From: Silurus meridionalis
Lineage: Eukaryota > Chordata > Actinopteri > Siluriformes > Siluridae
Assembly: GCF_014805685.1 (NCBI RefSeq)
Contig: NC_060901.1
Coordinates: 18,127,405 to 18,191,404, forward strand
Direction of reading: 5' to 3'
DNA length: 64,000 nt
Each line of letters starts with the position of its first letter. Positions within the stretch are counted from its first letter, which is position 1. A program made the translations under genes and the position numbers. This document shows, piece by piece, positions 1-64,000 of the stretch. The notes below the pieces were generated by a model. It was not told where the DNA came from. It was given only the letters and a program-made list of their open reading frames with translations, and made no database searches.

Positions 1-492
1 ACCCCAGCGCTGAACGCTCGCTTGCAAAATTTTTCTTTTTTTTTTTTTTTTTCTCATAAACGCTGAGATTTCTCCTGATTCTGTTTTATTACGGCATGTT
101 TCCGTAAATCAGCTCAGAGTGATATTTTTAATAAAGGAAACATAAAAAAAACCCGAATTATTTATGTTGTTTTTTTACTGTTGACACCTGGCACGAAGCT
201 TTATAAGATGGAAAAAAAAAAATACTTTTTTCGGGTGCATAAGTATTCGCCCCTCCATCCTCGGTAATGACTTTAGCTACAGTTACACCGAGGCTTCTGG
301 GAAATGCTACTGTCTGCTGTGCTGAAATCAGATTTTTATGAAAAGTAAAGTTGAACCCTGTTAGACTAAGGTGGGGCATAGTCAGATCTTGTACAGTGGG
401 GTGGTTAGATTAGACCTAATGGCAGTCTGGGGTGGGGCAAAAAATATTAATCTAAATTTAAAAATCTGAGGTTTGAGGTACAGAACAACGTA
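1..492. other. Non-coding upstream sequence, no gene seen
   Basis: AT-rich sequence with a T homopolymer near 40-52 and short open frames only. Nothing with a recognisable domain or a plausible splice-bounded exon is visible. Bases 190-380 look like repeat-derived sequence, but I could not name the family. Confidence 0.4.
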
Positions 493-2480
493 AAGGTGAG
501 GAAGACCACCCCTCATCCCAGTGACCAGGTGCTCTTTCTAACCACAGTTGAAGTGAGGAAATCTCTATGCAGAGTTAACCCACGGAAGTCTGCTGGACCA
601 CACAACGTTCCTGGCATAGTGCTCAGGGAATGTGCAAAACAGCTAGTGGTCTTTACCGACATCTTCAACATCTCTCTGAGCATCAACATTGTTCCTACGT
701 GCCTCAAGACGACCCCCATCGTCCCTGTGCCGAGGAAGTCTACTGTCTCCTGCCTCATGAATATTGTCCCGTTGTGCTCACACCCATCGCAATGAAGTGC
801 TTTGAGAGGCTCGTCATGAGGCACATCAAGCTTCCACTCTCATTGGGCCCCATGCAGTTTGCATATCATCCAAATCGCTCCACAGACAATGCCATCTCCA
901 CAACCCTCCATTTGGCCCTCACCCACCTCACCCACAACAAGGACTCTTATGTATGGATGCTGTTCATAGACTTCAGCTCAGCATTCAACACGATCATTTC
1001 TCAGCACCTGATTGAGAAGCTGAACCTACTGGGCCTGAACACCTCCCTCTGTGACTGGATCCTGGACTTCCTGACTGGGAGACCTCAGTCAGTCCGGATT
1101 GGAAACAACATCTCCAGCACCATCACACTGAGCACTGGGGCACCTAAGGGCTGTGTGCTCAGCACACTGCTGTTCACTCTGCTGACTTACGACTGTGTAG
1201 CAATGCACAGTCTGTGTAGCAATGCACAGCTCGAATCACATCATCAAGTTCGCTGATGACACGACCGTGGTGGGTCTCATCAGCAAGAACGACGAGTCAG
1301 CATACAGAGAGGAGGTGCAACGGTTAACAGCCTGGTATGGAGCCAACAACCTGTCTCTGAACATCGACAAAACTAAAGAGATGGTTGTTGACTTCAGGAG
1401 AACACAGAGTGAACATTCTCCACTGAACATTGATGGATCCTAACTGGAGATCGTCAAGAGCACCAAGTTCCTTGTTGTTCATCTGGCGGATAACCTCACC
1501 TGGTCACTTACCAGCTCCATCACCAAGAAAGCCCAGCAGCATCTCTACTTCCTGAGAAGGCTGAGGAAAGCTAATCTCCCTCCCCCTCATCCTGATAAAT
1601 GTTCTACAGAGGGACCATTGAAAACATCCTGAGCAACTGCATCACTGCCTGGTTTGGGAACTGCACCGTTTTGGATCACAAGACCCTACAGAGGATAGTG
1701 AGGACAGCTAAGAAGATCATCGGAGTCTCTCTCCTCCCCATCATGGACATTTACACCACACGCTGCATCTGCAAAGCCAAAAGCATTGTGGACGACCACA
1801 CACACCCCACACACACTCTCTTCACCCTCCTGCCATCAGGAAAGCATTCGGCCGTCACATTCAGACTGTGTAACAGCTTTTTCCCACAAGCCATCAGGCT
1901 CCACAATACACAGAACTGAACTGGAACTCACACACACACATACACACACTCACTCAACTGTGTGTTACCGAACTGTACAACCTAAACTCTTCACACACTA
2001 ATTACTCATCTCAATCCATTCCACCCCCATTTATTTATTTATTATTTATACTTGACCGTATTACACTGTTAACATGCTGATTTTTGCACCTCTTGACTGC
2101 TGCTACTGCTGTTTTTTGCACTGCATTGTGTTGGTTTATATTTACTCTTAGTTATAGTTTTTATACCTCTGCACAATACTGTATATTCAGAGTATACAGT
2201 AGGTTTACTGGTCGGCGCTATCTTGTGTTATGTGTATTGTCCCACACTGTCTTGTGTTATCTTGTGTTGCCTGTCTGTCTGTACTGTTTGTCTGTACTGT
2301 TTTTCGTCTGCACTGTTTGCACTCAATGAACTTTATGTAGCTTTATGTTATGTGTTGTAGCTCTGTGTTGTTTAGTGTAGCACCAGGGTTCTGGAGAAAC
2401 GTTGTATTGTTTTTTACTGTGTACTGTGTACCACTGTGTATAGTAGAAATGCCAATAAACAAAAATTACTACAAAAATAA
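493..2480 (+). mobile_element. 5'-truncated LINE relic (CR1/L2/Rex-like reverse transcriptase)
   Basis: A jockey/CR1-type reverse transcriptase is readable in three frames across 496-1919. Recognisable blocks are the fingers region ([11 protein letters not shown] near 570-615), the [12 protein letters not shown] motif near 960-1000, [10 protein letters not shown] near 1075-1105, and the catalytic FADDTTVV box at about 1249-1272. Frame changes near 720-780 and 1220, plus an in-frame TAA at 1441, break the reading frame, so the copy is dead. The 5' half (endonuclease) is missing, as is usual for target-primed LINE copies. A 3' UTR with a TG/CA-rich stretch follows to an AATAAA at about 2454. 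The exact clade (Rex1, L2 or CR1) needs a database comparison. Confidence 0.8.
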
Positions 2481-2527
2481 TTCATTACTTTATATTAATA
2501 CAGTATATTATTAAAAACAAAAATCTA

Positions 2528-3021
2528 CTACCGTAATTTCTGGACTATTAAGCACACCCAAATATAAGACGCACCCGCGGATTTTTGCAAAGATTTTTAT
2601 TTTAAACATAAATATGCTGCACCTGTCTATAAGCCGCAGGTGTCTACACTTAAACTAATGAACTTTACACAGGCTTTAATGAAAGACAGTGTCTGTTACA
2701 CGGCTTGTATCTAAACAGTAGCCTACCAAGAAAGTCATTGTTCATGTCTTCCTCCTTCCTTTCACAACTATTTCTCATCCATATTTATGATGTGGTGCGG
2801 CCCGATTCAGTGGGAGCGCATTTGATTTAATATAAAGAGTTTTATTGGTTAACCTGAACCCATTCGGCAATTTCATTGGTCTAATGTTATGGGGCTCGGT
2901 GTTTTGTCTTGAAGTTTGTGAAACCGGGAAAAACCCGGGAAAAATCCCCGCTTTGTTGTTTAAGCCAAGGGGTTCAAAGCGTGGGAAAAAAGTAGCGACT
3001 TATAGTCCGGAAAATACGGTA
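2528..3021. mobile_element. Non-autonomous inverted-repeat element, copy 1
   Basis: The left end reads TACCGTAATTTCTGGACTA and the right end reads TAGTCCGGAAAATACGGTA, giving an inverted terminal repeat of about 19 bp with mismatches. Sub-terminal sequence contains 'ataagacgcac' and 'agtagcgactta'. A second copy in opposite orientation lies at 47752-48192, and the two share interior sequence (for example the 'gacagtgtctgttacacggcttg' region). No transposase is encoded. A consistent target-site duplication could not be established. Confidence 0.65.
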
Positions 3022-3069
3022 CTAATTTACTATTACTTTTATTACTACTACTTGGTGCCATGTAAAGGG

Positions 3070-3245
3070 ATGTAAAGGGAAGCGCTCTTTTGTCTAAACT
3101 CGGCAGTTTAGACATTTGGCTCCTGATCTGAAGGTTGTGAGTTCAAATCCCAGCACCAACAAAACCTTCAACTGCTCAGTTGCATGAATGACAGAAATGA
3201 CACTGGATGAGGGCGAGAAGTTTTAATACTACTATTTAATGTACA
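3070..3245 (+). repeat. SINE-like fragment
   Basis: The stretch 'gaaggttgtgagttcaaatc' followed by 'ccagcaccaac' and 'ctgctcagttgcatgaatga' matches the tRNA-like B-box region and body of a dispersed teleost SINE-like repeat. Other pieces of it lie at 29933, 30415, 30770, 59008 and, inverted, 61680-62430. It is truncated at both ends. Confidence 0.45.
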
Positions 3246-3251
3246 TTATTA

Positions 3252-4858
3252 CAGTGCCCTCCACAATTATTGGCACCCCTGTTTAAGATGTGGTCATGGA
3301 CTTCTAAAAATTCTCCTTTTTTTTAAAACAACATAGAACCCAAATGCAAAAAAAGAGAAAAATCCAACCTTTCATTTAAGTACATAACTTTGGTGGTAAA
3401 AAAAATCATACATTTAGAAAAAAAAAAAAACTTGAAATCATGTGTCCCACAATTATTGGCACCCCTAACAATTCCTCTAAAAAATTTAATTTTTTTTTTT
3501 TATATATTTTCTGTAGTTGCTAAGGTTGGTCAGGGTATCTAGGGACTTTTAATTAGTAATTCATGATTTCCTGTTTCCTGGGGTATAAATATGACGTGAC
3601 ACAGAGGCCTAATTCTCTTACCCATTTGTCAACATGGCAAAGACAAGAGAACACACCATTCAAGTAAGGCAGATGTGTGTCGACCTTCATAAGTCAGGCA
3701 ATGGCTACAAGAAAATAGCCACCGCCTTAACTTGCCGGTATCTACAGTCAGAGGAATCATTAAGAAGTTTAAAACAACTGGAACAGTGACAAACAAGGCT
3801 GGAAGAGGTCCCAAGTTTATCTTGCCACAACGCACAGTGAGGAGGATGGTAAGAGAAGTAAAAAAATTTCCCAAGCTCACCATCACAGAATTGCATCAAA
3901 GAGTGGCATCTTGGGGTCACAGAGTCTCCAAAACAACCATCAGACGCTCTCTACATGCCAACAAGCTGTTTGGGAGGCATGCAAGGAAAAAGCCTTTTCT
4001 CACTAACACTCACAAACGTAAACGCCTGGAGTTTGCTAAGCGGTACTGGGACTTCAACTGGGATCGTGTGCTTTGGTCAGATGAGACTAAGATTGAGCTT
4101 TTGGCAACAAACACTCTAAGTGGGTCTGGCGAAACAAAAGATGAGTATGCCGAAAAGCACCTCATGCCCACCGTGAAGTATGGTGGAGGATCTGTGATGC
4201 TGTGGGCCTGTTTCTCTTCCAAAGGCCCTGGGAACCTTGTTAGGTGCATGGCATTATGAACGCTTTGAAGTACCAGGATATTTTAAATAAAAACCTGATG
4301 GCCTCTGCCAGAAAGCTGAAGATGGGTCGTCATTGGGTCTTTCAGCAGGATAATGATCCAAAACATGTGGCAAAATCTACACAAAAGTGGTTCAGCAGTC
4401 ACAAACTCAAGGTCCTCCCATGGCCATCTCAGTCCCCAGACCTCAACCCAATCGAAAACCTGTGGGGCGAGCTAAAGAGAAGAGTGCATATGAGAGGACC
4501 CAGGACACTGGATGATCTAGAAAGATTGTGCAAAGAAGAATGGTCAAAATCCTCTCTCTGTGTTCTCCAATCTTGTGAAATGTTATAGGAGGAGATTAAG
4601 TGCTGTCTTGTTGGCAAAAGGAGGTTGTACAAAGTATTAACATCAGGGGTGCCAATAATTGTGGCACACATGATTTCAAGTTTTTTTTTTTTCTAAATAT
4701 GTGATTTTTTTACCACCAAAGTAATGTACTTAAATAAAAGGTTGGATTTTTCTCTTTTTTTGCATTTGGGTTCTATGTTGTTTTAAAAAAAAAGGAGAAT
4801 TTTTTTAAGTCCACGACCACATCTTAAACAGGGGTGCCAATAATTGTGAAGGGCACTG
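3252..4858 (+). mobile_element. Tc1/mariner-family transposon, near full length but inactive
   Basis: The element starts CAGTGCCCTCCACAATTATT and ends with the inverted counterpart AATAATTGTGAAGGGCACTG. It is flanked by TA on both sides (3250-3251 and 4859-4860), the target duplication expected for Tc1/mariner. A second inner repeat (AATTATTGGCACCCC near 3450-3470, inverted near 4645-4662) gives the IR/DR arrangement of fish Tc1 elements with terminal repeats of about 210 bp. The transposase gene inside is broken by frameshifts. It lies upstream of the first visible ptprr exon. Confidence 0.9.
3634..4588 (+). pseudogene. Tc1-like transposase pseudogene
   Basis: The open frame begins at ATG 3634 (MAKTREHT...), shifts frame near 3727 in the N-terminal helix-turn-helix, continues through 3732-4250, shifts again near 4250, and resumes to about 4588. 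The paired-like DNA-binding region precedes a DDE catalytic domain. The first Asp is in WSDETKIEL near 4075-4100, the second in QQDNDPKH near 4345-4370, and the Glu in [17 protein letters not shown] near 4435-4485. All three acidic residues survive, but two frameshifts prevent a full protein. The C-terminus is slightly altered. Such copies can only move in trans. Confidence 0.88.
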
Positions 4859-4947
4859 TATATATAAAATGCAAAGAATTTCAAACTAAAAAACTACAGT
4901 CATAAGTGGTCAGAATAGTTGCAGTGCCAGATTTGGTGCCAGATTTT

Positions 4948-5190
4948 TACTATATGGACCAAAGTATTGGGACACCCTACTTTTCCACAAAAATCTGAAG
5001 CAAACAGTGGTATAAGACGTCTTTAAATGCATTTGCAGGGGTTTTTCCATTTATTTGCACTAGAAAACCCAAAACCTGCCACCCTTATGGCTAAATGAGA
5101 AGAAATCTCCACGAACCAAAGGACTGAATGAGGAATGGGACGTTCAAAAAAGCAGCTGAGAAGCTTATTTTGAGGTGTCCACAAACTCGT
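4948..5190 (+). mobile_element. Truncated copy of the ACTATAT-ended MITE family
   Basis: It begins with ACTATATGGACCAAAGTATT followed by 'gggacaccc', the same end as copies at 57178 and 35527. Interior phrases shared with the family include 'acccaaaacctgcc', 'acccttatggctaaatgaga' and 'tgaatgaggaatgggacgtt'. It ends in 'gaggtgtccacaaactcg' without an intact right repeat. Confidence 0.6.
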
Positions 5191-5368
5191 TTTCACTCGT
5201 TCTCTGTTTTCATGTTAAGAGAGAAGTCATGGCTTGTGGTTCGCTAGTCATCTGCTAGCAAACATTCAGCTAAAGGTGCAAGCATGACGCTTTTCCATTT
5301 CTGACAACAAGCAATCACGTGCGGAGGTTATCGCTTGATGATGATGGTGTGGCCGATAATTGTGTGTC

Positions 5369-5371
<3 letters not shown>

Positions 5372-5409
<38 letters not shown>

Positions 5410-5448
5410 CTATTGTAGCTCTGTTTTGCGGTTCAAAACAAACTGGGC

Positions 5449-5493
<45 letters not shown>

Positions 5494-5633
5494 GTTACTG
5501 TGTGTATTTTATTTGCTGGTTAAGGTGTGTGTGTGGATGTTTGTGTCAGAGAGGGGATGTGTGTTTTAAAGAACACACGCAATTGTAGCTCTGTTTTGGG
5601 GTTCAGAAGTGCTTAGTGTGTATTCAGGTTAAG

Positions 5634-5679
<46 letters not shown>

Positions 5680-5700
5680 GCATGTGTGTGTGTGTGGGTG
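5372..5700. repeat. CA/TG microsatellite cluster
   Basis: Three dinucleotide tracts lie within 330 bp: (CA)n at about 5372-5407, (TG)n at about 5453-5490 and (TG)n at about 5634-5695. They are separated by two related spacers containing 'tgtagctctgttttg'. The reading frames here are simple-sequence translations, not genes. Confidence 0.9.
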
Positions 5701-5974
5701 GGTGTGTGGTGTGTGGGCAGGCCCAAGGGGTGGAGTGAGCTTCCTTGTCAGAAGAAATCTGTCTCTCCTGCATCACCTGCACACACACACACACAACACA
5801 AATACGCATTTTTTTTTGTGTGTGAGCGAGAGTGTGAGTGAGTTTGCGAGTCCGGGCTCGGGGGGATCCACCCGTGTCTGGACTAGTTTCAGGCTTGCTC
5901 GTGCTCACATTCGGAGATACAAATGATGGCGTGGAAGATTGATGTGTGTTTTCTTCTAAATGTTCCTCATGTAG

Positions 5975-20877
<14,903 letters not shown>

Positions 20878-21259
20878 CCACAAACGACATCGAGAACAAG
20901 ATGGTACGAGGATTTTTTTTTTTGCGCACTCCAGGAAGAACAATCTCAAGGGTCCAAGAATCCATCCCTTATTCTCCTTTATACTGGAGACAATCCAGAA
21001 TATATATATAAATAGATCTTTGAAAGAGATCCCAGCAGATCCCAGTTATGTGCTCTGGACTTCTTCGCTTCGGAAGAGGTGCGTTTGCTCTGTCCAGCTT
21101 GACTCAACTGATAGACATTCTGTCTGGATTTTTCAAACTTCTTACTCGTTCATGGCCAAGTGTTCAGTTCATACATGAAACTACGTGCACAAGGTATTTC
21201 CAAGATTGTTAAATGCATCGGAAGGACAGCTCCTTCGTTAATATAATATTGCTAAAAAC

Positions 21260-21262
<3 letters not shown>

Positions 21263-21341
<79 letters not shown>
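21263..21341. repeat. (TA)n tract in first duplicated block
   Basis: About 39 TA units. The homologous tract in the second block is about 22603-22677. Confidence 0.9.
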
Positions 21342-21344
<3 letters not shown>

Positions 21345-21483
21345 CACAAACATTACTCAAAATTTCCAAGTAAATGTAAATTGTCGATCTTCTTTTTTTC
21401 TTGATTCTTTCTTTCTTTCTTTCTTATTTTCTTTCTATACCATTTGATCATCCACCTGAAAACTGCTCATTTAAGTACTACAA

Positions 21484-21522
<39 letters not shown>

Positions 21523-21569
21523 ACCACACAAACATTTCAAAATTTCATAATGAATCTAAATTGCAGAAT

Positions 21570-21694
<125 letters not shown>

Positions 21695-22128
21695 ACTTAA
21701 GCAACACAATATAGAAAGTAACAAACATACAAATACACAGAAACATCTGCTCTAAATTTCAGCATGGATGTAAAATGGGATTTTTTTCACCCATGTAATG
21801 CAGATGTTCATGGAGCTGGCTTTGTGCACAGGAGCATTGTCCTCCTGGAACAGATCTGGATCTCCTAGTTCAAGTGAAGGGAACATTTCATTGCTTGTGG
21901 TAACATTTTTTGGGGGAAGAAGCACATATGGCTGGAATCAGAAATACAGTAGATTTAAGCTCTGTGCCGACTTGAGATTTGAGAATTCATTTACATTGAG
22001 GTTTTATGACCACTTCTGATCCATTACCTTCTAATCATTTCAAATAAATCTGTACTTAATCAATCAAACCACCATATGATTTTTCACACTGATGATGAAT
22101 GATCCAGTATCTCTTGACTGTGCTTTAG

Positions 22129-22222
22129 GGGCGGAATGATCCAAACCGGAGAACAGTATGAGTTTGTCCACCACGCCTTGAGTCTCTACGAAAGCCGTCT
22201 CTCTGCGGACCCGGACCCATGA
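22129..22222 (+). pseudogene. ptprr: Second copy of ptprr terminal exon
   Basis: Identical in sequence to 20784-20877, including the acceptor and the TGA at 22220-22222. It lies inside the second tandem block. If the duplication is real, splicing to either copy yields the same protein but different 3' UTRs. If it is an assembly error, this copy does not exist. I class it as redundant, not degraded. Confidence 0.85.
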
Positions 22223-22600
22223 CCACAAACGACATCGAGAACAAGATGGTACGAGGATTTTTTTTTTTGCGCACTCCAGGAAGAACAATCTCAAGGGTCC
22301 AAGAATCCATCCCTTATTCTCCTTTATACTGGAGACAATCCAGAATATATATATAAATAGATCTTTGAAAGAGATCCCAGCAGATCCCAGTTATGTGCTC
22401 TGGACTTCTTCGCTCGAAGAGGTGCGTTTGCTCTGTCCAGCTTGACTCAACTGATAGACATTCTGTCTGGATTTTTCAAACTTCTTACTCGTTCATGGCC
22501 AAGTATTCAGTTCATACATGAAACTACGTGCACAAGGTATTTCCAAGATTGTTAAATGCATCGAAGGACAGCTCCTTCGTTAATATAATATTGCTAAAAC

Positions 22601-22681
<81 letters not shown>

Positions 22682-22821
22682 CACAAACATTACTCAAAAT
22701 TTCCAAGTAAATGTAAATTGTCGATCTTCTTTTTTTTCTTGATTCTTTCTTTCTTTCTTTCTTATTTTCTTTCTATACCATTTGATCATCCACCTGAAAA
22801 CTGCTCATTTAAGTACTACAA

Positions 22822-22856
<35 letters not shown>

Positions 22857-22903
22857 ACCACACAAACATTTCAAAATTTCATAATGAATCTAAATTGCAG
22901 AAT

Positions 22904-22971
<68 letters not shown>

Positions 22972-22972
22972 T

Positions 22973-23039
22973 TTTCTTCTTAAAAAAAAATTAATTATAT
23001 TATATATCTGCCTCGAAACTATGCATTTAAGTAATATAA

Positions 23040-23088
<49 letters not shown>

Positions 23089-24850
23089 GAAACAAAAACT
23101 CAAAATTTCAGCATGAATGTAAATGGCAGATTTCTGTCTTTTCTTTTCTTTTTACTTTTTTTTCATATATATATTTAACATTTAATCATCTGACTGAACT
23201 GCCCATTTAAGAAATACAATAAAAAAATAAGAAAAATAAGATATATTGGAGTACAACAATATATCAGTATCATTTATCAGAGTTGAAAAGATATGGAAAA
23301 TGTTGTAATAGATATTTTTGTAAAAATTTCCCTGAATGTGTTTTTTTATTTATTATTCTTATATACTTATTTTTATTATTATTCATGTTTTTTTTTTTTT
23401 ATATATATATAAAGCAGCAACATATGGGCATTTAGCACTTTCAAGGGGGATAAAACAAGGACAAATATTTTTTTATGTCTTTCTGTTATGTTGCAGATTT
23501 TTCTTTTCTTTTCTTTTTTTACATTTTTTTTTTTTTCAATTATTTTATTTTTTTGGAGTATGAAATCATTTGCTGCACAAAACGTCCATAATTTTTTCAA
23601 AACAACATCTAATCATGTCCACCCTTTGCTCGCTTTTTTTTCTTTTTTTTTCTTTTTTAATCCATGCCTTTTTATCGAAATGCCAACAGGAAGTATGTTT
23701 TCTCACTCAGGAAGTCGCTGCCCGACCAAAATCCAGCGCCATCATTTCCCTTGGTGTATTATTTATTGATTTATTTTTAACCCCCCGCAAAAAAAAAACT
23801 AACAAAAAAAAAAAACACAGTTACCCCCGAATGTCATGACTTTATATTGTTCTTTTCATGTGTATACTGGACATATGACGTGCAGTGCAAAAGTTAAAGC
23901 ACCCCCTGCTTTTTTCCGGTAGATATGATCAAACAGAGTAAAAAAAGGTTTTTTTTTTTTTTTTTGTCAAATTTTATTCTGTTTATTCTTTTTTTTCCAA
24001 ATTTTTCCTAAGTGATTGATGGCAATATTTCGTGGAACAGGAGATCCGATATGGTGATCTGATTTTAAATCCTTTTCTGTAAAAAAAACAATTATACAAA
24101 TTTAATAATAATTTTTTATTTTATTTATTCTTACAGATTAAATAAAATCACTCATAGGTCCGGCTACTGACACTTTGCTATCGCAGTCAAATCAGTAGCT
24201 TTTTTTCTGAACATCAGCTTTAGGAGGTGGAAAACGAGATTGTTGTATATATTTTTTTTTCTTTTCTATTGTCCATTTTTTTTACATTTAATCCTGTTTA
24301 TTGTGATACAGAGGTTTTCAACAAAATATATTATATTTGTGAATTTCTATTAGACGTGTTCGTAGTGTAGAAGAACAATGCGGTCAGTGTACATGAGCTT
24401 ACTGTTTATAGCGGATTTATACTCTTTCGTATGAATCTGTTTTTTTTTCCTCCTTTTTATAAATATTCCACATAAACATTGTGGGGAACAAAACTACTAA
24501 ACTGTAACTTTAGCAGATATTCCTCAGTAACCTGTACATAATCATCCTTCTATTATTACAGTAAGAAGTGGAATAAGACCAGGCCGGGCCTCAGACGTGA
24601 CGCTCGCTATAATCGTTACTTAAAACGTTACCATACAGCTAACAAAAAACACCCGACCACGGCACAATCCAAGCCATAATATGGAATGTGGAGGTCTGGC
24701 GTCATTTCTACAGAGCTTGTAATGTGGAGAAATGTGTTGCTGTGTATAAAGTTGTTCACACTGACTGTTCTCTAGCTGGTAATCCCGTCCCTAACTCTGT
24801 GACTCTGTGCTTCTGACACTCAATAAACCCTTCATATCGAGCAAACTCTG
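22973..24850 (+). other. ptprr: Probable ptprr 3' UTR and flank
   Basis: AT-rich, homopolymer-rich sequence (AATA tract at 23036-23085 and long T runs) without an open gene. It ends with the cleanest polyadenylation context of the interval, at 24822. The intended 3' UTR end could be earlier, because shorter AATAAA motifs occur within AATA tracts. Confidence 0.45.
24822..24827 (+). terminator. Candidate polyadenylation signal of ptprr
   Basis: AATAAA in the non-repetitive context 'gacactcaataaacccttca', followed within 40 bp by T-rich sequence. It lies about 3.9 kb after the first ptprr stop codon and 1.6 kb before the ptprb start codon. Confidence 0.5.
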
Positions 24851-24951
24851 ATTCTCTCAGTTCTTTTTTTATATCACTGACCACAGTTTACTCACATCAC
24901 TGTAGAGAGACTGATACATACATGCAGCTAGAGATAGACGGACGAACGGAT

Positions 24952-25312
<361 letters not shown>

Positions 25313-25369
25313 TTTTCTTCATCATCTTCTTGTCTAACAGTCTAAACACAGTAGAATTCAGAGATCTAT

Positions 25370-25560
25370 AATTTCTTCTGTCTTGCTCAGAGATCCAGTT
25401 CCCTGCTGGACAAAGTTGTGGTGATTAACTAACACCCTTGTAATTGAATTCATATCCAGAAAATCTAGTGGAACGTCTTTGCAGAAGAGTGACGCTGATT
25501 ATAAGAGGGAATGGAGACTGACTGCGGAATGCGATGTCCAGGCTTATGGAAAGAAGTCGT
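25370..25560 (+). mobile_element. MITE family 3'-half remnant
   Basis: 'taacacccttgtaattgaat', 'aaaatctagtggaacgtctt' and 'gactgcggaatgcgatgtcc' match the right half of the ACTATAT-ended family (compare 35790-35900). Confidence 0.5.
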
Positions 25561-26455
25561 GATTAGTCATTTCCATTACCGGGGGGCAGTCAATAGCAAA
25601 GTCGCACCCAATGTATTGTTAAGATCTTAGTAAAGAACTTCCTGCGTGTTCGCGTTATAATGTCTGTTTATGTGTCTTAAACACTTGTCACATTTCATGA
25701 GTAAAACTTTGGATGCCTTTTTAACACAGGACACCAGGATTGATCTATTTGTGTTTGGAAATAGGAATAAGTCCTAAAAAGGGACCCCGAACTCATCAGT
25801 GAGGCATTCGAAGTCTATAGAATAGAAGGAAGTGAAGTGAAATCAGAGTAGACGTGGTGTGAAAATCAGTATGTCTGCTCGGTGGGGTCAACAGGAAGGA
25901 AAAGGGGTGGGCTGCCTGAAAGGCTTCAAACAACAAAACGCAGCTCATGGCTAAACCGCTTCGTCAGACATCTAATAACATATGGGACAGACAAAAAGAG
26001 AGAGACAAAAGAAAAAGAAAATCCTTTGTCCACCATTTCAGTCCATCCATTTCTTCTTCAGGATAGAAGTATAACAAGCTCTCAGAGAGACAACGCCTCA
26101 GTCAGTGCCGGTGTTGATTTAGCCACCGCATTTGAACCCAAAGGCCGATCCTGATTGAGGAAATCCGCCCCGGAGCGAATGGTCCACTCGCACGCAGGGT
26201 CCACGAGCGGTGGCCGATGAGAGCGAAAAGTCTCCCACACGGGCCAGAGAGCAGCCGAGCTTTTTCAAGTTTTCTGGGGAAACCATCCATTTTCAGCAAC
26301 TCTATCTGACGCATGGGGAGCCTACACTTTTACTCAAATCCTCTGGATTATATTTTCAAGTGTCTCTTCAAATTGAAGTTCTATTTATTGACTAAAATCA
26401 TCTAATAACCCCACGATCAGAAAAACAAAAAGAAAAAAAAGAAAAAAAATACAAA
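25561..26455 (+). promoter_or_regulatory. ptprb: ptprb upstream region / possible promoter and 5' UTR
   Basis: Non-repetitive sequence directly upstream of the ptprb start codon. It includes purine-rich GGAA-containing stretches (25885-25910 and 25825-25850), the core of ETS-type sites, which are common in endothelial promoters. A more GC-rich patch at 26150-26270 precedes the start. No TATA box at a convincing distance or mapped start site can be named. Confidence 0.35.
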
Positions 26456-63935
<37,480 letters not shown>

Positions 63936-63944
63936 GTGAGTGTG

Positions 63945-63947
<3 letters not shown>

Positions 63948-63982
<35 letters not shown>
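63948..63982. repeat. (CA)n microsatellite after exon 20 donor
   Basis: The CA tract begins about 13 bp after the donor of the transmembrane exon. Confidence 0.9.
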
Positions 63983-63985
<3 letters not shown>

Positions 63986-64000
63986 CCTGTGTAAGGCAAA

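Overview
This is a vertebrate (teleost fish) genomic window. It has spliced genes with canonical GT/AG introns, very dense microsatellites, and mobile elements typical of ray-finned fish: CR1/L2/Rex-like LINEs, Tc1/mariner and pogo-like transposons, a BEL/Pao LTR retroelement, a tRNA-Glu-derived SINE and an RTE-like 3' tail. The species cannot be fixed from the sequence alone.

Two receptor protein tyrosine phosphatase genes lie head-to-tail on the + strand. The first is the 3' part of ptprr: ten exons from 5975 to 20877 encode the transmembrane helix, the kinase interaction motif and the whole PTP catalytic domain. Its upstream (ectodomain) exons lie before the window. The second is the 5' part of ptprb (VE-PTP-like): twenty exons from 26456 to 63935 encode a signal peptide, sixteen fibronectin type III domains and the transmembrane helix. 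Its catalytic domain lies beyond the window. The ptprr-then-ptprb order on one strand matches the mammalian PTPRR-PTPRB neighbourhood. Only about 1.6 kb separates the likely ptprr polyadenylation site from the ptprb start codon.

Layout: 1-5970 is transposon-rich sequence upstream of the first visible ptprr exon (LINE relic, inverted-repeat element, near-complete but broken Tc1 element). 5975-20877 is ptprr, with introns full of GACA/GATA arrays, minisatellites and a mariner relic. 20349-22970 is a tandem duplication that includes the terminal ptprr exon. 22980-26455 is the ptprr 3' region and the intergenic spacer. 26456-63935 is ptprb. Its intron 1 holds a 1.7-kb GAT array. Intron 2 holds a degenerate copy of the signal-peptide exon, a 231-bp tandem duplication and a 1.3-kb TTG/TAG array. 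Later introns hold ATCC arrays, long TA tracts, a rearranged BEL/Pao element (49928-53962), a pogo-like element inserted in a TA tract, and several SINE-like repeats.

No novel multi-gene system, CRISPR array or prokaryotic-type operon is present. The most interesting observations are structural: two exon duplications (ptprr last exon, ptprb first exon), a TG microsatellite that replaces the polypyrimidine tract of a ptprb exon, repeat sequence abutting another acceptor, an internally duplicated BEL/Pao element, and a ~400-bp inverted-repeat family with about a dozen copies in 64 kb. All exon boundaries are my own reading of splice sites plus frame continuity. Family names rest on recognised motifs, not on a database search.
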